A stretch of 64,000 bases of DNA. It comes from an uncultured Eggerthellaceae bacterium (GTDB lineage: Bacteria > Actinomycetota > Coriobacteriia > Coriobacteriales > Eggerthellaceae). Location of the stretch: the NCBI GenBank assembly GCA_949840905.1, contig CATKXW010000005.1, forward strand, positions 24,366-88,365, in the 5' to 3' direction. The notes beneath the pieces are model-generated. The model searched no databases. It was not told the origin of the DNA and saw nothing but the letters and a program-made list of their open reading frames with translations. Below, one piece after another: positions 19,679 through 28,053 of this stretch. Numbering within the stretch: the stretch's first letter is position 1; each line of letters opens with the position of its first letter. The position numbers and the translations under genes are program-made.

Positions 19679-19872
19679 CGGATCAAAGAAGCTAGACCGA
19701 ACGAGCATATCCCTGGTCTATTTCGCGTTCCAGTATCGGAGGAGTCGGGCAGGGGGGGGGTGTCCCCATGGTTTTTTATTGACTCCTTTTCGCGCTGTAT
19801 CCCTCCCCTTTTTGGATTTGACGGTACTGTTGTGGATTCCGTCCGGGGGCTCTCGCCAGGCGTTTCAGCTCG

Positions 19873-20304
19873 CTAAGCCATGTATAGAACCTTGCTCCGC
19901 ATGAGCACGTAGACCATCCGCAGCCTTTTCGTGGCTACCGGCTTGAGTACTTTGCCGTGAAACATTCCGCGCTTCCTGCTCCTGTGATAGTGCTTCTCGA
20001 ACCTTCCCCTGTTCCTGACCAGGGGGTTGTACGAGAATATCAGCAGATCTTCGAGTCTTTTGTTGCCCTGTCTGGACGTGTTGGCCGACGATACGGAGGT
20101 ACCGGGCCGCCTGGTCCTGGGGGCTACCGCGCGATAGAGGGAGAGGTGGTCGTGGTCCGGAAAGTCCTCTATCTTGATGAACGTGGTCAGCTCAGTCGCC
20201 GCCCCGGGCCGATTCTCGGAACCGTCATGAGGGGAAGGGCGGTACGAATGCGCTTCAGCGTCAGAGAAAGCGAAGCTGGGCGAGAATAATACCTTCGTCC
20301 GCAA
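19873..20304 (-). pseudogene. IS110-family transposase, C-terminal remnant with frameshift
   Basis: The minus-strand translation contains IEDFPDHDHLSLYRAVAPRTR, SSANTSRQGNKRLEDLL and KPVATKRLRMVYVLMRSK. These match the C-terminal Transposase_20 half of IS110/IS116/IS902 enzymes (GIGP-AATEL, FPDHDHLASY-GLAPR, SRQGNKRLKNLL). The expected upstream motif TVPRIGPG lies in a different frame near 20200-20230, so a frameshift separates it from AATELTTFIKIED. The N-terminal RuvC-like half is absent. A nine-G run at about 19753 lies in the flank. The element is inactive. Confidence 0.75.
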
Positions 20305-20421
20305 GGACGAAGGAAAAAAGGAAGCGCTCGAATCGTCCGAACTGCATTCCAGCTCGCAATTCAGAGAGGTCCGAGCGCTTTTGAACGTTCCGTTCGATTC
20401 GATGACCGTACGATCTGATGA
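20305..20421. other. Short gap with hairpin
   Basis: CCTTCGTCC / GGACGAAGG at 20293-20313 forms a stem; it is followed by A residues on the plus strand, so it is not a terminator in either direction. Nothing else is evident. Confidence 0.3.
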
Positions 20422-21171
20422 TCATCCCTCTTTGGATGGGTCGACGGGGGTTATCTGATCGAGAGCCGTATTGGGATCCGGGACGGCTTTGGCTTCGGTG
20501 GTCGCGGAAGCGGTCTCGTTAGCTGTCAGTGTCGCGGCAGGCTGAGCTGCAGGGGTCTGGGCGGCCGCTGTTGGCTGGGCGGACTGCGTCGACTGAGCGG
20601 TTGGCTGGATCGTCGCGGCGGTCGGCTGAACGACCGGCTGTGCCGTCTGTGCCGACTGAGCCGTCGGAGCGTTTGGGATGGTGTAGGCGGTGGCAGGGGC
20701 GGCCATGAGGGGCTGGGCCGCGGCGAGCTGCTTATCCTTATAGGCGAACACCGTCATGATGATCAGCAGCACCATAGTGACCACGTTGCCGCCAAGAAGG
20801 GAGGCGATGGCGCCGGCCAAGCTCCATCCGAACACCATCCCCAGCTTTTCGCGTTGCGCATGGTAGCGCAGAGCGAAGATGCCAGCGAGCAGCGCCACGA
20901 TCGAGATGGCGAGCTCGAAGAAGATGGCGGCGACACCGAAGCCGATCACGAGTCCCATAAGTCCTAGGTAGTCGGCGCTATCGAGACCGTACTCGTCGTA
21001 ATAGCCGTAATCGGAGTAATAGTCGAACATCTCGGGCGTGAGGCTGCCGAGCGCGGCACCTCCCACGGCGGTGGCGATGAGCCCGAGGATGCATACCAAG
21101 ATGGACAGCCCTGCCACCACGATGGTGGCGATGCTCAGACCGCGCAGGGCGTTTGAATGATCGTTCTGCAT
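20422..21171 (-). CDS. Membrane protein with Gln/Thr/Ala/Pro-rich tail
   Basis: The 249 residues carry four hydrophobic helices in the first 135 (LSIATIVVAGLSILVCILGLIATAV, LGLMGLVIGFGVAAIFFELAISIVALLAGIFAL, WSLAGAIASLLGGNVVTMVLLIIMTVFAY). An acidic Tyr-rich loop (DYYSDYGYYDEYGLDSADY) separates the first two. The last 100 residues are a disordered TAQ/QPT repeat tail (TAQSAQTAQPVVQPTAA type). No family is assigned. It is divergent from the histidine kinase gene, from which it is separated by about 190 bases. Confidence 0.65.
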   Translation of the reverse strand: MQNDHSNALRGLSIATIVVAGLSILVCILGLIATAVGGAALGSLTPEMFDYYSDYGYYDEYGLDSADYLGLMGLVIGFGVAAIFFELAISIVALLAGIFALRYHAQREKLGMVFGWSLAGAIASLLGGNVVTMVLLIIMTVFAYKDKQLAAAQPLMAAPATAYTIPNAPTAQSAQTAQPVVQPTAATIQPTAQSTQSAQPTAAAQTPAAQPAATLTANETASATTEAKAVPDPNTALDQITPVDPSKEG

Positions 21172-21358
21172 AGGATCGAGCCTTCCCTTCTCTTATTGGA
21201 TGGATGTGCGATCCATTGTATCGCTTTGCGCTGCCGCTGCCGATATCCGTTGGCTGCCTGTCATATAGAGTGGAGAATACTTGCCCGCTTGCTCTATACT
21301 TTTGCTGCTTGCGTGGCAGGCTATGGTGACCCTATCGCTGAGTCGAGGAGCAGCTTTC

Positions 21359-23677
21359 GTGGAGGATCTGATCCAAGCGTCTCGGATCGTGTTCGACGCT
21401 TTACCCCAACCTTTCGGCATAGCGCGCATATTCGTGAACGATGCGGGCCTGCCCACCGATTTTGGTTATGAGTACGTCAACCCTGCCCTCGCAGAGCTGA
21501 CGGGCGTTTCTGTGGAGGAGCTGACCGGAAAGCTATCGAGCGATCTGTGGGTAGGGCTGCAGAGCCGCTGGATGGAACCGTTCGTTCGCGCCGCTTTCCA
21601 TGGCGAGACGATGGAGTTCGAAGCTGTTGCTGCCGATGTACGTCATTTTCTGCATGCGACCATCTTCCCGCTGAGGCCCTCCTATTGCGGTTTCATCATC
21701 CAGGATGTCACCAGCTGGTATGGCCGCGCCTACTTCTCGCGGGATAACACGTTAGCCGGCTTGTTCTTCTATGATGAGGAGACGGGCATGATGATGCTCA
21801 CGCCGCCGGCGAGCCAGTACTGCGGCTTCTCAGAAGCTTACCTAGAGATATCCGATTTCGTCGAGCAGTTGCTCGGCCCACAGAGCGTAGCGGCATTCGC
21901 CGAGAAGCTGGTGACCTTCGCTTCCGATGATAGTCCGCTCGTTCATGAGGGGCAGCTAGCTGATGGACGTTGGCTGCGCATGAGCTTGGCCCATGCGCAA
22001 GAAGCGGAACGTTTCGCGTTAGGGCTGCTAGAGGACGTGACGCATCAGAAAGCCCTTGAACATACGGCCGCTCGTCATCTTGATATCATCGACAGCTTGA
22101 GCTACGAGAACTTCGCGCTGTATCTGATCGATCTCGAAGCCGATACCATGGAGCCTTATCGCATCCGTCAAGCGCCTCCTGGGCCGCTGGCTGCGGTGAC
22201 CGGCGGTACCACTTCGTTCTCGCAGTTCGTCGATCTGTATACCGAGAGCTACATAGGCGCTGCTGATCGGGAGCGTTTTCGTACCGAAATGCGCCGAGAG
22301 GGCCTGATCGAGCAATTGAAGGAGGGTGCCGGCGAGTTCTCGATGAGCCTGCGCCGCGCCTACGAGAAGGAAGAGGAGTTCATCGAACTACGTTTCATCC
22401 CTCTTCCCCATGCGGCCAACGAGCTGGTGATGGCGGCGCGCAATACCACTCGCGAGGTGCGCGAGCAGATGCTGCAGAAAGCGGCGCTGCAGAACGCGCT
22501 CGATCTAGCCGAACATGCGAGCGAGGCGAAATCGACGTTCCTCACGAACATGTCCCACGACTTCCGCACGCCGCTCAATTCCATCACTGGGTTCGCCGGC
22601 ATCGCTCTGCGCCACCTTGATGATCCGGCGCGCGTGCACGATCGCATGAACAAGATCATGCTGTCGAGCAATCACCTGCTCAACCTGGTGGACGATATCC
22701 TCGATGTCAGCCGTGTGGAGAGCGGCAAGATGTCCATCAACGAAGAGCTCCTTGACCTGCGCGAGCTTCTGGACAGCATCCAGACCATGTTCTCGAGTCA
22801 GGCTGCCGATGGGCACATCAGCTTCAAGGTGATGGAGGAGGGATTGGTACATCCTTTCGTACTGGCCGATCGGTTGCGCTTGAATCAGATACTGGTGAAC
22901 ATCATCGGCAATTCCTTCAAGTTCACCGAGGCTGGCGGCTCGATCGTCTTTCTGTTGAGCGAGGCGCCGCACCGTGCGAAGGATCATGGTAGCTATACGT
23001 TCGCGGTGACGGATTCGGGTTGCGGCATGACCGAAGAGTTCATCGAGAAGCTGTTCGTGCCCTTCGAGCGTGACGGCCTTGGACGTCCGAACACCACCGA
23101 GGGCACGGGTTTGGGAATGACCATCACGAAGAACCTGGTCGACCTTATGGGCGGTACCATCGAGGTGCACAGCAAGGTGGGCGAGGGCACGGCCATCATG
23201 GTGAGCCTTTCTCTGCGCAGCCAGGTTGACCGGGCAGTAGGAGACGATCCGGTGGAAGGGCGCCCGCACCATGGCGAGGTCAGCTTCGATGGGCGGCGCG
23301 TTTTGGTGGTCGATGATGATGAGCTTTCCCGCGAGATCATGATGGAGCTTCTGCGCGAGCATGGCTTTATGGTAGAAGAGGCCGACGATGGCGATGTAGC
23401 CGTAGCGCGCGTGGCGGAGGTTCCCGAAGGCCATTACGACGCTGTCATCATGGATATGCGCATGAGGCGGATGAACGGAGATGAGGCGGCGCGGGCCATG
23501 CGGGCGCTGGACAGGGCCGATATCGAATCGATGCCTATCATCGCGGTGACGGCCGATGCCTTCGACGAAGCGCGTCATCGTTCCCATGAGGCGGGCATGA
23601 CGGCTCACACCACCAAGCCGCTGAACGTGCCCGAGCTGTTGAGCATTCTGGTGGAGCATCTGCCGATCGCCCGATAG
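21359..23677 (+). CDS. Hybrid sensor histidine kinase/response regulator
   Basis: Cytosolic hybrid two-component protein of 772 residues. PAS-type sensing regions occupy about 1-370 (FDALPQPFGIARIFVN... at the N-terminus). A dimerisation domain has the phospho-acceptor His400 in NMSHDFRTPLNSI. The HATPase domain has the N-box NIIGNSFKFTEAG, DSGCGMTEEF, and the TEGTGLGMTITKNL G2-box. A C-terminal receiver (VLVVDDDELS) has Asp699 in VIMDMRMRRMNG and Lys in TTKPLNVPEL. GTG 21359 is chosen because CGAGGAG precedes it; the frame extends upstream without support. There is no membrane helix, so the signal is intracellular. There is no separate output regulator nearby. Confidence 0.88.
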   Translation: MEDLIQASRIVFDALPQPFGIARIFVNDAGLPTDFGYEYVNPALAELTGVSVEELTGKLSSDLWVGLQSRWMEPFVRAAFHGETMEFEAVAADVRHFLHATIFPLRPSYCGFIIQDVTSWYGRAYFSRDNTLAGLFFYDEETGMMMLTPPASQYCGFSEAYLEISDFVEQLLGPQSVAAFAEKLVTFASDDSPLVHEGQLADGRWLRMSLAHAQEAERFALGLLEDVTHQKALEHTAARHLDIIDSLSYENFALYLIDLEADTMEPYRIRQAPPGPLAAVTGGTTSFSQFVDLYTESYIGAADRERFRTEMRREGLIEQLKEGAGEFSMSLRRAYEKEEEFIELRFIPLPHAANELVMAARNTTREVREQMLQKAALQNALDLAEHASEAKSTFLTNMSHDFRTPLNSITGFAGIALRHLDDPARVHDRMNKIMLSSNHLLNLVDDILDVSRVESGKMSINEELLDLRELLDSIQTMFSSQAADGHISFKVMEEGLVHPFVLADRLRLNQILVNIIGNSFKFTEAGGSIVFLLSEAPHRAKDHGSYTFAVTDSGCGMTEEFIEKLFVPFERDGLGRPNTTEGTGLGMTITKNLVDLMGGTIEVHSKVGEGTAIMVSLSLRSQVDRAVGDDPVEGRPHHGEVSFDGRRVLVVDDDELSREIMMELLREHGFMVEEADDGDVAVARVAEVPEGHYDAVIMDMRMRRMNGDEAARAMRALDRADIESMPIIAVTADAFDEARHRSHEAGMTAHTTKPLNVPELLSILVEHLPIAR

Positions 23678-23867
23678 CGGTTCCCTCTCCTTATATATAG
23701 GGAGGGCTAGGGAGGACATATAGGGAGGGCGCGCGGTGCGCTCACCTCCTTTCTTGAGCCAAAACCCTGCCTTCGAGGCAGCGTTCGGGTTGCTGCCGCG
23801 CGAGAATGGACGGCAGAGAAGAGCGCGGCCGCAAAGGTGCGCTATGAATGATCGAGAAGGGGGAGCT

Positions 23868-25172
23868 ATGGCTGAGTATTTCCAGCCCGAGATCGAGACC
23901 ATGCCGCGCGAGCGATTGCGCGAGTTGCAGCTCGCGGCTATGAAGGAGAGCATGCGCAACGCCTATGAGAACGTTCCGCTGTATCGGGAGCGCTTCGATG
24001 CGGCAGGCGTGAGCGTAGATGACCTGACCAGCTTGGACGATCTGGCGAAGTTCCCCTTCGTAGTGAAGCAGGACATGCGCGACGCCTATCCGTTCGGCAT
24101 GTTCGCCCGCCCCATGAGCGAGGTGGCGCGCATCCATGCGAGCTCGGGCACCACAGGTCAGGCCACGGTGGTGGGCCATTCTGCGAACGATCTGAAGAAC
24201 TGGGGCGATTGTTTCGCCCGTGGCATCGCCATGGTCGGTGGCACGAAGGACTCGGTGATCCAGGTGTCCTACGGCTACGGTCTGTTCACCGGCGGTCTGG
24301 GCGCTCATGCGGGCGGTGAGGCCATGGGATGTGCGGTCATCCCCACCAGCTCTGGCAATACGAAGCGCCAGGTGCAGATGATGAAGGACTGCGGCACCGA
24401 CATCCTGTGCTGTACGCCCTCCTATGCGCTGCTGATCGCCGATACGGCCATCGAGATGGGCTACGATCCTGCCACCGAGTTCAAGATCAGCGGCGGCATC
24501 TTCGGCGCCGAGCCCGCCAGCGAGAACATGCGGCAAGAGATCGCCGACAAGCTAGGACTTCAATATTGCGACGTGTACGGCCTTTCCGAGATCATGGGGC
24601 CGGGCGTGGCCATGGAGTGCGTCGAGCGTGGTGGTCTTCACATCGCGGAAGACCAGTTCTACTGCGAGATCATCGATCCAGAAACGTTGGAGGTGCTGCC
24701 GGATGGGGAATGGGGCGAGCTGGTCATCACCACGCTCACGCGCGAGGCATGCCCGCTCGTTCGCTATCGCACCCGCGACGTTACGCGCATCGTGAGCGAA
24801 CCGTGCGCTTGCGGTCGCACCCACCGCAAGATAGATCGTCTGCGCGGCCGCACCGACGACATGCTCATCATCCGTGGTGTGAACGTGTTCCCGAGCCAGA
24901 TCGAGCAGGTCATCACTACATTCCCCGAGATCGCCACCCAATACCAGATCATCCTCACCAACGAAGGACCCCTCGACAAGGTGGAACTGCGGGTGGAGAC
25001 CGTCCCCGACTTCCCCATCGACGAGGTGCGCAAGCTGGAGGATCTGAAGGCGCGCCTTGCGGCCGAGCTGAAGAGCAACTTGCAGGTGAACGTTCAGATC
25101 AAGATAGTGGAACCGAAGTCGATCGAGCGCAGCGAAGGCAAGGCCAAGCGCATCATCGACCTGCGGGGCTAA
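23868..25172 (+). CDS. paaK: Phenylacetate-CoA ligase family adenylate-forming enzyme
   Basis: Activates an aryl or arylacetic acid to its CoA thioester with ATP. The 434-residue length fits PaaK. It has the N-terminal YENVPLYRERFDAAGV, the phosphate-binding loop SSGTTGQATVVGHS, DVYGLSEIMGPGVAMEC, YRTRDVTRIV, a CACGRTHRKIDRLRGR segment and the C-terminal DDMLIIRGVNVFPSQIE. ATG 23868 has an AAGGGGGAG site. The ACT protein starts 21 bases after its stop; this pair is widespread in anaerobes, where PaaK-like enzymes may act on aromatic or aryl-pyruvate-derived acids. The exact substrate is unknown. Confidence 0.9.
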   Translation: MAEYFQPEIETMPRERLRELQLAAMKESMRNAYENVPLYRERFDAAGVSVDDLTSLDDLAKFPFVVKQDMRDAYPFGMFARPMSEVARIHASSGTTGQATVVGHSANDLKNWGDCFARGIAMVGGTKDSVIQVSYGYGLFTGGLGAHAGGEAMGCAVIPTSSGNTKRQVQMMKDCGTDILCCTPSYALLIADTAIEMGYDPATEFKISGGIFGAEPASENMRQEIADKLGLQYCDVYGLSEIMGPGVAMECVERGGLHIAEDQFYCEIIDPETLEVLPDGEWGELVITTLTREACPLVRYRTRDVTRIVSEPCACGRTHRKIDRLRGRTDDMLIIRGVNVFPSQIEQVITTFPEIATQYQIILTNEGPLDKVELRVETVPDFPIDEVRKLEDLKARLAAELKSNLQVNVQIKIVEPKSIERSEGKAKRIIDLRG

Positions 25173-25193
25173 CGAGAGGAAAGGACGTCGATC

Positions 25194-25616
25194 ATGGTCG
25201 ACCAGCTCACTGTTTTTCTGGAGAATCGCACTGGGCACCTGGCGTCGCTCACGCGGGCCATCTCCGATTCCGGTTTCAACATGCACGCGCTGTACCTGGC
25301 TGATACGGCCGATTTCGGAGTGGCGCGCATCCTGTGCGACAAGCCTGCCGAGGTGAAGGCCATGCTGGTGGAAAGAGGCTTCCGTGCGGCGCTGACCGCG
25401 GTGGTGGCTGTGCGCCTGGCTGATGAGCCGGGTTCTTTGGCGACGCTGCTGGAGCACTGCGATGCGAAGGGCCTGAACGTGGAATACGCCTACTGCTTCT
25501 TAGGCGATGGCGATCACGCCATCGACGTGCTGAAGTTCGATGATGGTGCCGCAGAGGAAACGCTGCGTGCGGGCGGCTTCACCCTGGTCGCTGCCGAGGA
25601 GATATACCTTCCCTGA
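25194..25616 (+). CDS. Tandem ACT-domain protein
   Basis: The 140-residue protein has two ACT domains, MVDQLTVFLENRTGHLASLTRAIS (about 1-65) and AVRLADEPGSLATLLEHCDAKGLNVEYAY (about 70-135). ACT domains bind amino acids and regulate metabolism. The gene follows paaK closely with its own GAGAGGAAAG site, so it probably senses an aromatic or branched amino acid linked to the ligase's pathway. No enzyme domain is fused. Confidence 0.88.
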   Translation: MVDQLTVFLENRTGHLASLTRAISDSGFNMHALYLADTADFGVARILCDKPAEVKAMLVERGFRAALTAVVAVRLADEPGSLATLLEHCDAKGLNVEYAYCFLGDGDHAIDVLKFDDGAAEETLRAGGFTLVAAEEIYLP

Positions 25617-25637
25617 GCGCGTGGGCGAAGCGAAGAG

Positions 25638-26783
25638 CTATGAGACAGGGGCGTCGGCATTCCCGGCGTCTCTGTTCGTATCGGGTGCTGCTGAGGGTGC
25701 GGTCGAGGGCGCGATGCTGTTCTCAGGGGCGTTCGCGACCGTGCTCTTGGTGGAGCCTTTCGGGGTACCGCCCGCATTGCTGAACGCCTTGGTGCGCTGG
25801 ATGAGGATGGCACCGATCAGGAAGGGCAGCCAGAACACGATGCCGCGGTACACCATGATGACGGCCATGCCGGTGGCTTGGTCGATGCCGAACATGGTGA
25901 ACGCTACCAGCACTGCGGCTTCCACCACGCCCACGCCTTGCGGGGTGATGGATATCATGGCGAACAGGGTGGCGACCACATAACCGCAGATGAGCGCCTT
26001 GATGTCGTGAACGCCGAAAGCGAGCCCCACGAAGGAGAAGCAGCCCAGCTCGCAGGTGCTGGCAAGGATGGAGAACAGAAAGGCGCGGGCTGTGACGCTC
26101 GGGTGCTGAACCATCAGGCCTGATGCCTGCGAGAACGAGCGCACGGTGCTCTCGGCCCAAGGGTCGATAGGACCGCGCTTGAGCTTTCGCGCTATCTTGT
26201 CCACGATGCGCTCGATGGGCTCGAGCACTTTGAGCACGAGCTGCGGTCTGGTCCCGCCGAGGACCATGACGGTGACGAGACCGCCCACCAGCAAGATGGC
26301 CACCAGTCCCAGCAGAAGCCAGCCCGGTTGCAGCCCGACGGTGAACGTGAGCACGCCGAAGCCGATCAGCATGATGACCACGAAGCCCGAGTCGATGGTG
26401 AGCTGCATGAGCAAGGCCGCCCCGGTGGCGCGTCCTGCGGAGATACCGCGCTTGCCAGCGTCGTCCACCACCAAGGCGGTGCCGGCGAGGTTCATCGAAG
26501 GGGCGACGGTGTTCACGAAGAACGTGCCGAACACCAGCTTGATGGTCTCCCGGAAGGGCAGGTCGGAATCGACGGAGCGAAAGCACCAGATGAACGAGCC
26601 GCCTTGGGAGAAATACTTGCAGAGCTGTGATGCTACGGCCAGGATGAGGAACAGCGGCGTGCCGCCCTGGATGGTCTTCACGAGCTTTTCCAACTGATCG
26701 CCGCGCATGAAGACGACCGCCAAGACGATGACGATCACCACCCCGATCAGTATCAGGCGTATGTTCCCCTTGCTCTTCTTCAT
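25638..26783 (-). CDS. Lysylphosphatidylglycerol synthase TM-region / flippase-like membrane protein
   Basis: The 381-residue integral membrane protein resembles the MprF flippase domain (DUF/UPF0104, AglD-like). About eight helices are seen, with family segments QGGTPLFLILAVASQL, FFVNTVAPSMNLAG, GRATGAALLMQLTIDSGF and SITPQGVGVVEAAVLVAF. No synthase domain is attached, so it probably moves a lipid or lipid-linked sugar across the membrane. ATG 26783 is the first Met of homologous sequence; the longer frame to 26903 looks non-coding. A Ser/Thr/Ala/Pro tail of about 35 residues ends the protein. It is convergent with the ACT gene (21-base gap). Confidence 0.8.
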   Translation of the reverse strand: MKKSKGNIRLILIGVVIVIVLAVVFMRGDQLEKLVKTIQGGTPLFLILAVASQLCKYFSQGGSFIWCFRSVDSDLPFRETIKLVFGTFFVNTVAPSMNLAGTALVVDDAGKRGISAGRATGAALLMQLTIDSGFVVIMLIGFGVLTFTVGLQPGWLLLGLVAILLVGGLVTVMVLGGTRPQLVLKVLEPIERIVDKIARKLKRGPIDPWAESTVRSFSQASGLMVQHPSVTARAFLFSILASTCELGCFSFVGLAFGVHDIKALICGYVVATLFAMISITPQGVGVVEAAVLVAFTMFGIDQATGMAVIMVYRGIVFWLPFLIGAILIQRTKAFSNAGGTPKGSTKSTVANAPENSIAPSTAPSAAPDTNRDAGNADAPVS

Positions 26784-26997
26784 AGTGGCTACAACGATAG
26801 CGTAACGGCGCTTCCGTTGGATGGCTGCGATCGCTAATGTGATGCAAACGTTGCCGAGGTGCAGGGCTGGGGTGTCGGATGATATGCGAGCGGGTGAGAG
26901 CATGCGCGAAGGCTCGCTCTGCGATCGGGAGGCGCAGAGCGAGCCTTGGGATTCCCCTTGAAGGGGAGCGTATCATCGATAGTGTCGAGCGAGGTCC

Positions 26998-27318
26998 TTA
27001 CTGCCCGTCGCCGACCTTGCCGTCACCGTCGAGGTCTTTGTTCGTGAGCCTCTCGGCGGTGTTCTTGGCAGCTTCGCCTACTTTCTTGGCGGTCTCAGCT
27101 GCGGTATTCTTCACATCTTCGAGAACGCCTGGAGCCTTCTCCTTTGCGTCCTCGAGAACATCTGCACCCTTTTCCTTGGCAGCCTCGAACGCGTGACCGC
27201 CCTTCTCCTTGGCGGTGTCCAGCACATCCCCGCCCTTCTCGGCGATGGTCTCGCCGGCCTTGCCGAGGGATTCCTTGGCGTCGTTCGCGAGCTTCTTCAG
27301 GTCGTCCATCGTGGTCAT
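26998..27318 (-). CDS. LEA-like amphipathic repeat protein with C-terminal EF-hand-like loop
   Basis: The 106 residues are almost entirely Ala/Glu/Lys/Gly helix made of 11-mer-like repeats (TAKEKGGHAFEA, AAKEKGADVLED, DAKEKAPGVLED). This composition resembles late-embryogenesis-abundant and CsbD-type stress proteins. The last residues DLDGDGKVGDG form a consensus calcium-binding loop, as in EF-hands or dockerins. The start 27318 follows a perfect AAGGAGG site. A stabilising or desiccation/stress role is likely but inferred from composition. Confidence 0.7.
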   Translation of the reverse strand: MTTMDDLKKLANDAKESLGKAGETIAEKGGDVLDTAKEKGGHAFEAAKEKGADVLEDAKEKAPGVLEDVKNTAAETAKKVGEAAKNTAERLTNKDLDGDGKVGDGQ

Positions 27319-27348
27319 GGTGAGCCTCCTTGATGACGGGATCGTCAA

Positions 27349-27780
27349 CTGATCTCTTCGAGCAAAGGGGGCGGGCGGCGTACGAAAACGGCTGCGAGAG
27401 CCGATCGGGAAAGCTTGCGCCCGTCCTCCTCTTTGACGTTGACATCAATATAAGAGTCTTCCTTCGCGGAAAGGGCATAGCCGTCCTGTCCGTCACCATC
27501 CCGTCATCGATCCGACACGTCCTGTTACTTCGCTTTCTTTCAGCCGGTATGCGAAAAGCTCTTATGTGTCCATGAAAGGGGACACATAAACCGCTTCGTT
27601 CCTCTATAGTGCGTTGGAACAGGAAAGGCTATCCGTGGCGCGATGAAACAGGAAAGGCCACCTGTGGATGACGATCGTAGCGTGCCAAAGCGACCTCTCT
27701 CGCGGTTCTGCGTGGCGGTCGATAGCGCGTATGGTTCGCATATGTCAGCGATGGAAGAACGATGGGGAGACGGGGCTATG
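27349..27780. other. Gap without recognised genes
   Basis: About 430 bases between the LEA-like gene and the tracrRNA terminator. Short frames exist on both strands but none has a ribosome site plus recognisable sequence. No promoter stands out. Confidence 0.4.
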
Positions 27781-27812
27781 AAGAAAAAAGCTCCTCCGCG
27801 AACGGAGGAGCT
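27781..27812 (-). terminator. Intrinsic terminator of the tracrRNA
   Basis: On the minus strand, AGCTCCTCCG and CGGAGGAGCT enclose a TTCG tetraloop and are followed by TTTTTCTT. Confidence 0.92.
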
Positions 27813-27915
27813 CTCTGAGTCAAAGGGTGCCACCTACGTGGCGCTCGCAGAGCGAGCAGTTTTGGCTAGGCCGTATTTTGACTCGCAGTGACATCTTGAC
27901 TGGTATCAAGATGAG
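27781..27915 (-). ncRNA. tracrRNA of the type II-A CRISPR system
   Basis: On the minus strand, 27915 to about 27876 is the anti-repeat, complementary to the array repeat. crRNA GTTTTGGT pairs with its 3' part and GCAGTGACA with the CTGCGAGTC-adjacent part, leaving a 2-nt bulge as in other Cas9 duplexes. Next come a nexus-like hairpin (GGCCTAGCC, 27864-27872), hairpins at 27843-27857 (GCTCGC/GCGAGC) and 27829-27842 (GCCAC/GTGGC), and an intrinsic terminator. The 5' end is a guess from a TTAAAG-type -10 at about 27918-27923 (minus strand). It is divergent from cas9, as in many II-A loci. Confidence 0.88.
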
Positions 27916-28053
27916 CACACTTTAACACTGCCATGGACTTTTGGAAAGAGGGATCTTTGTGAGAGATGAAAGACGAGAGGAAGAGGCCTGAAGTGGTGTA
28001 CTCTTCTAGCAGGATGGATATCTGCATGTCAGATGATCGAAAAGGGGCAGAAG

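Noticed and set aside
20293..20320. CCTTCGTCC/GGACGAAGG hairpin as a terminator
   Set aside because: On the plus strand it is followed by A residues, and on the minus strand the T-run lies before, not after, the stem.
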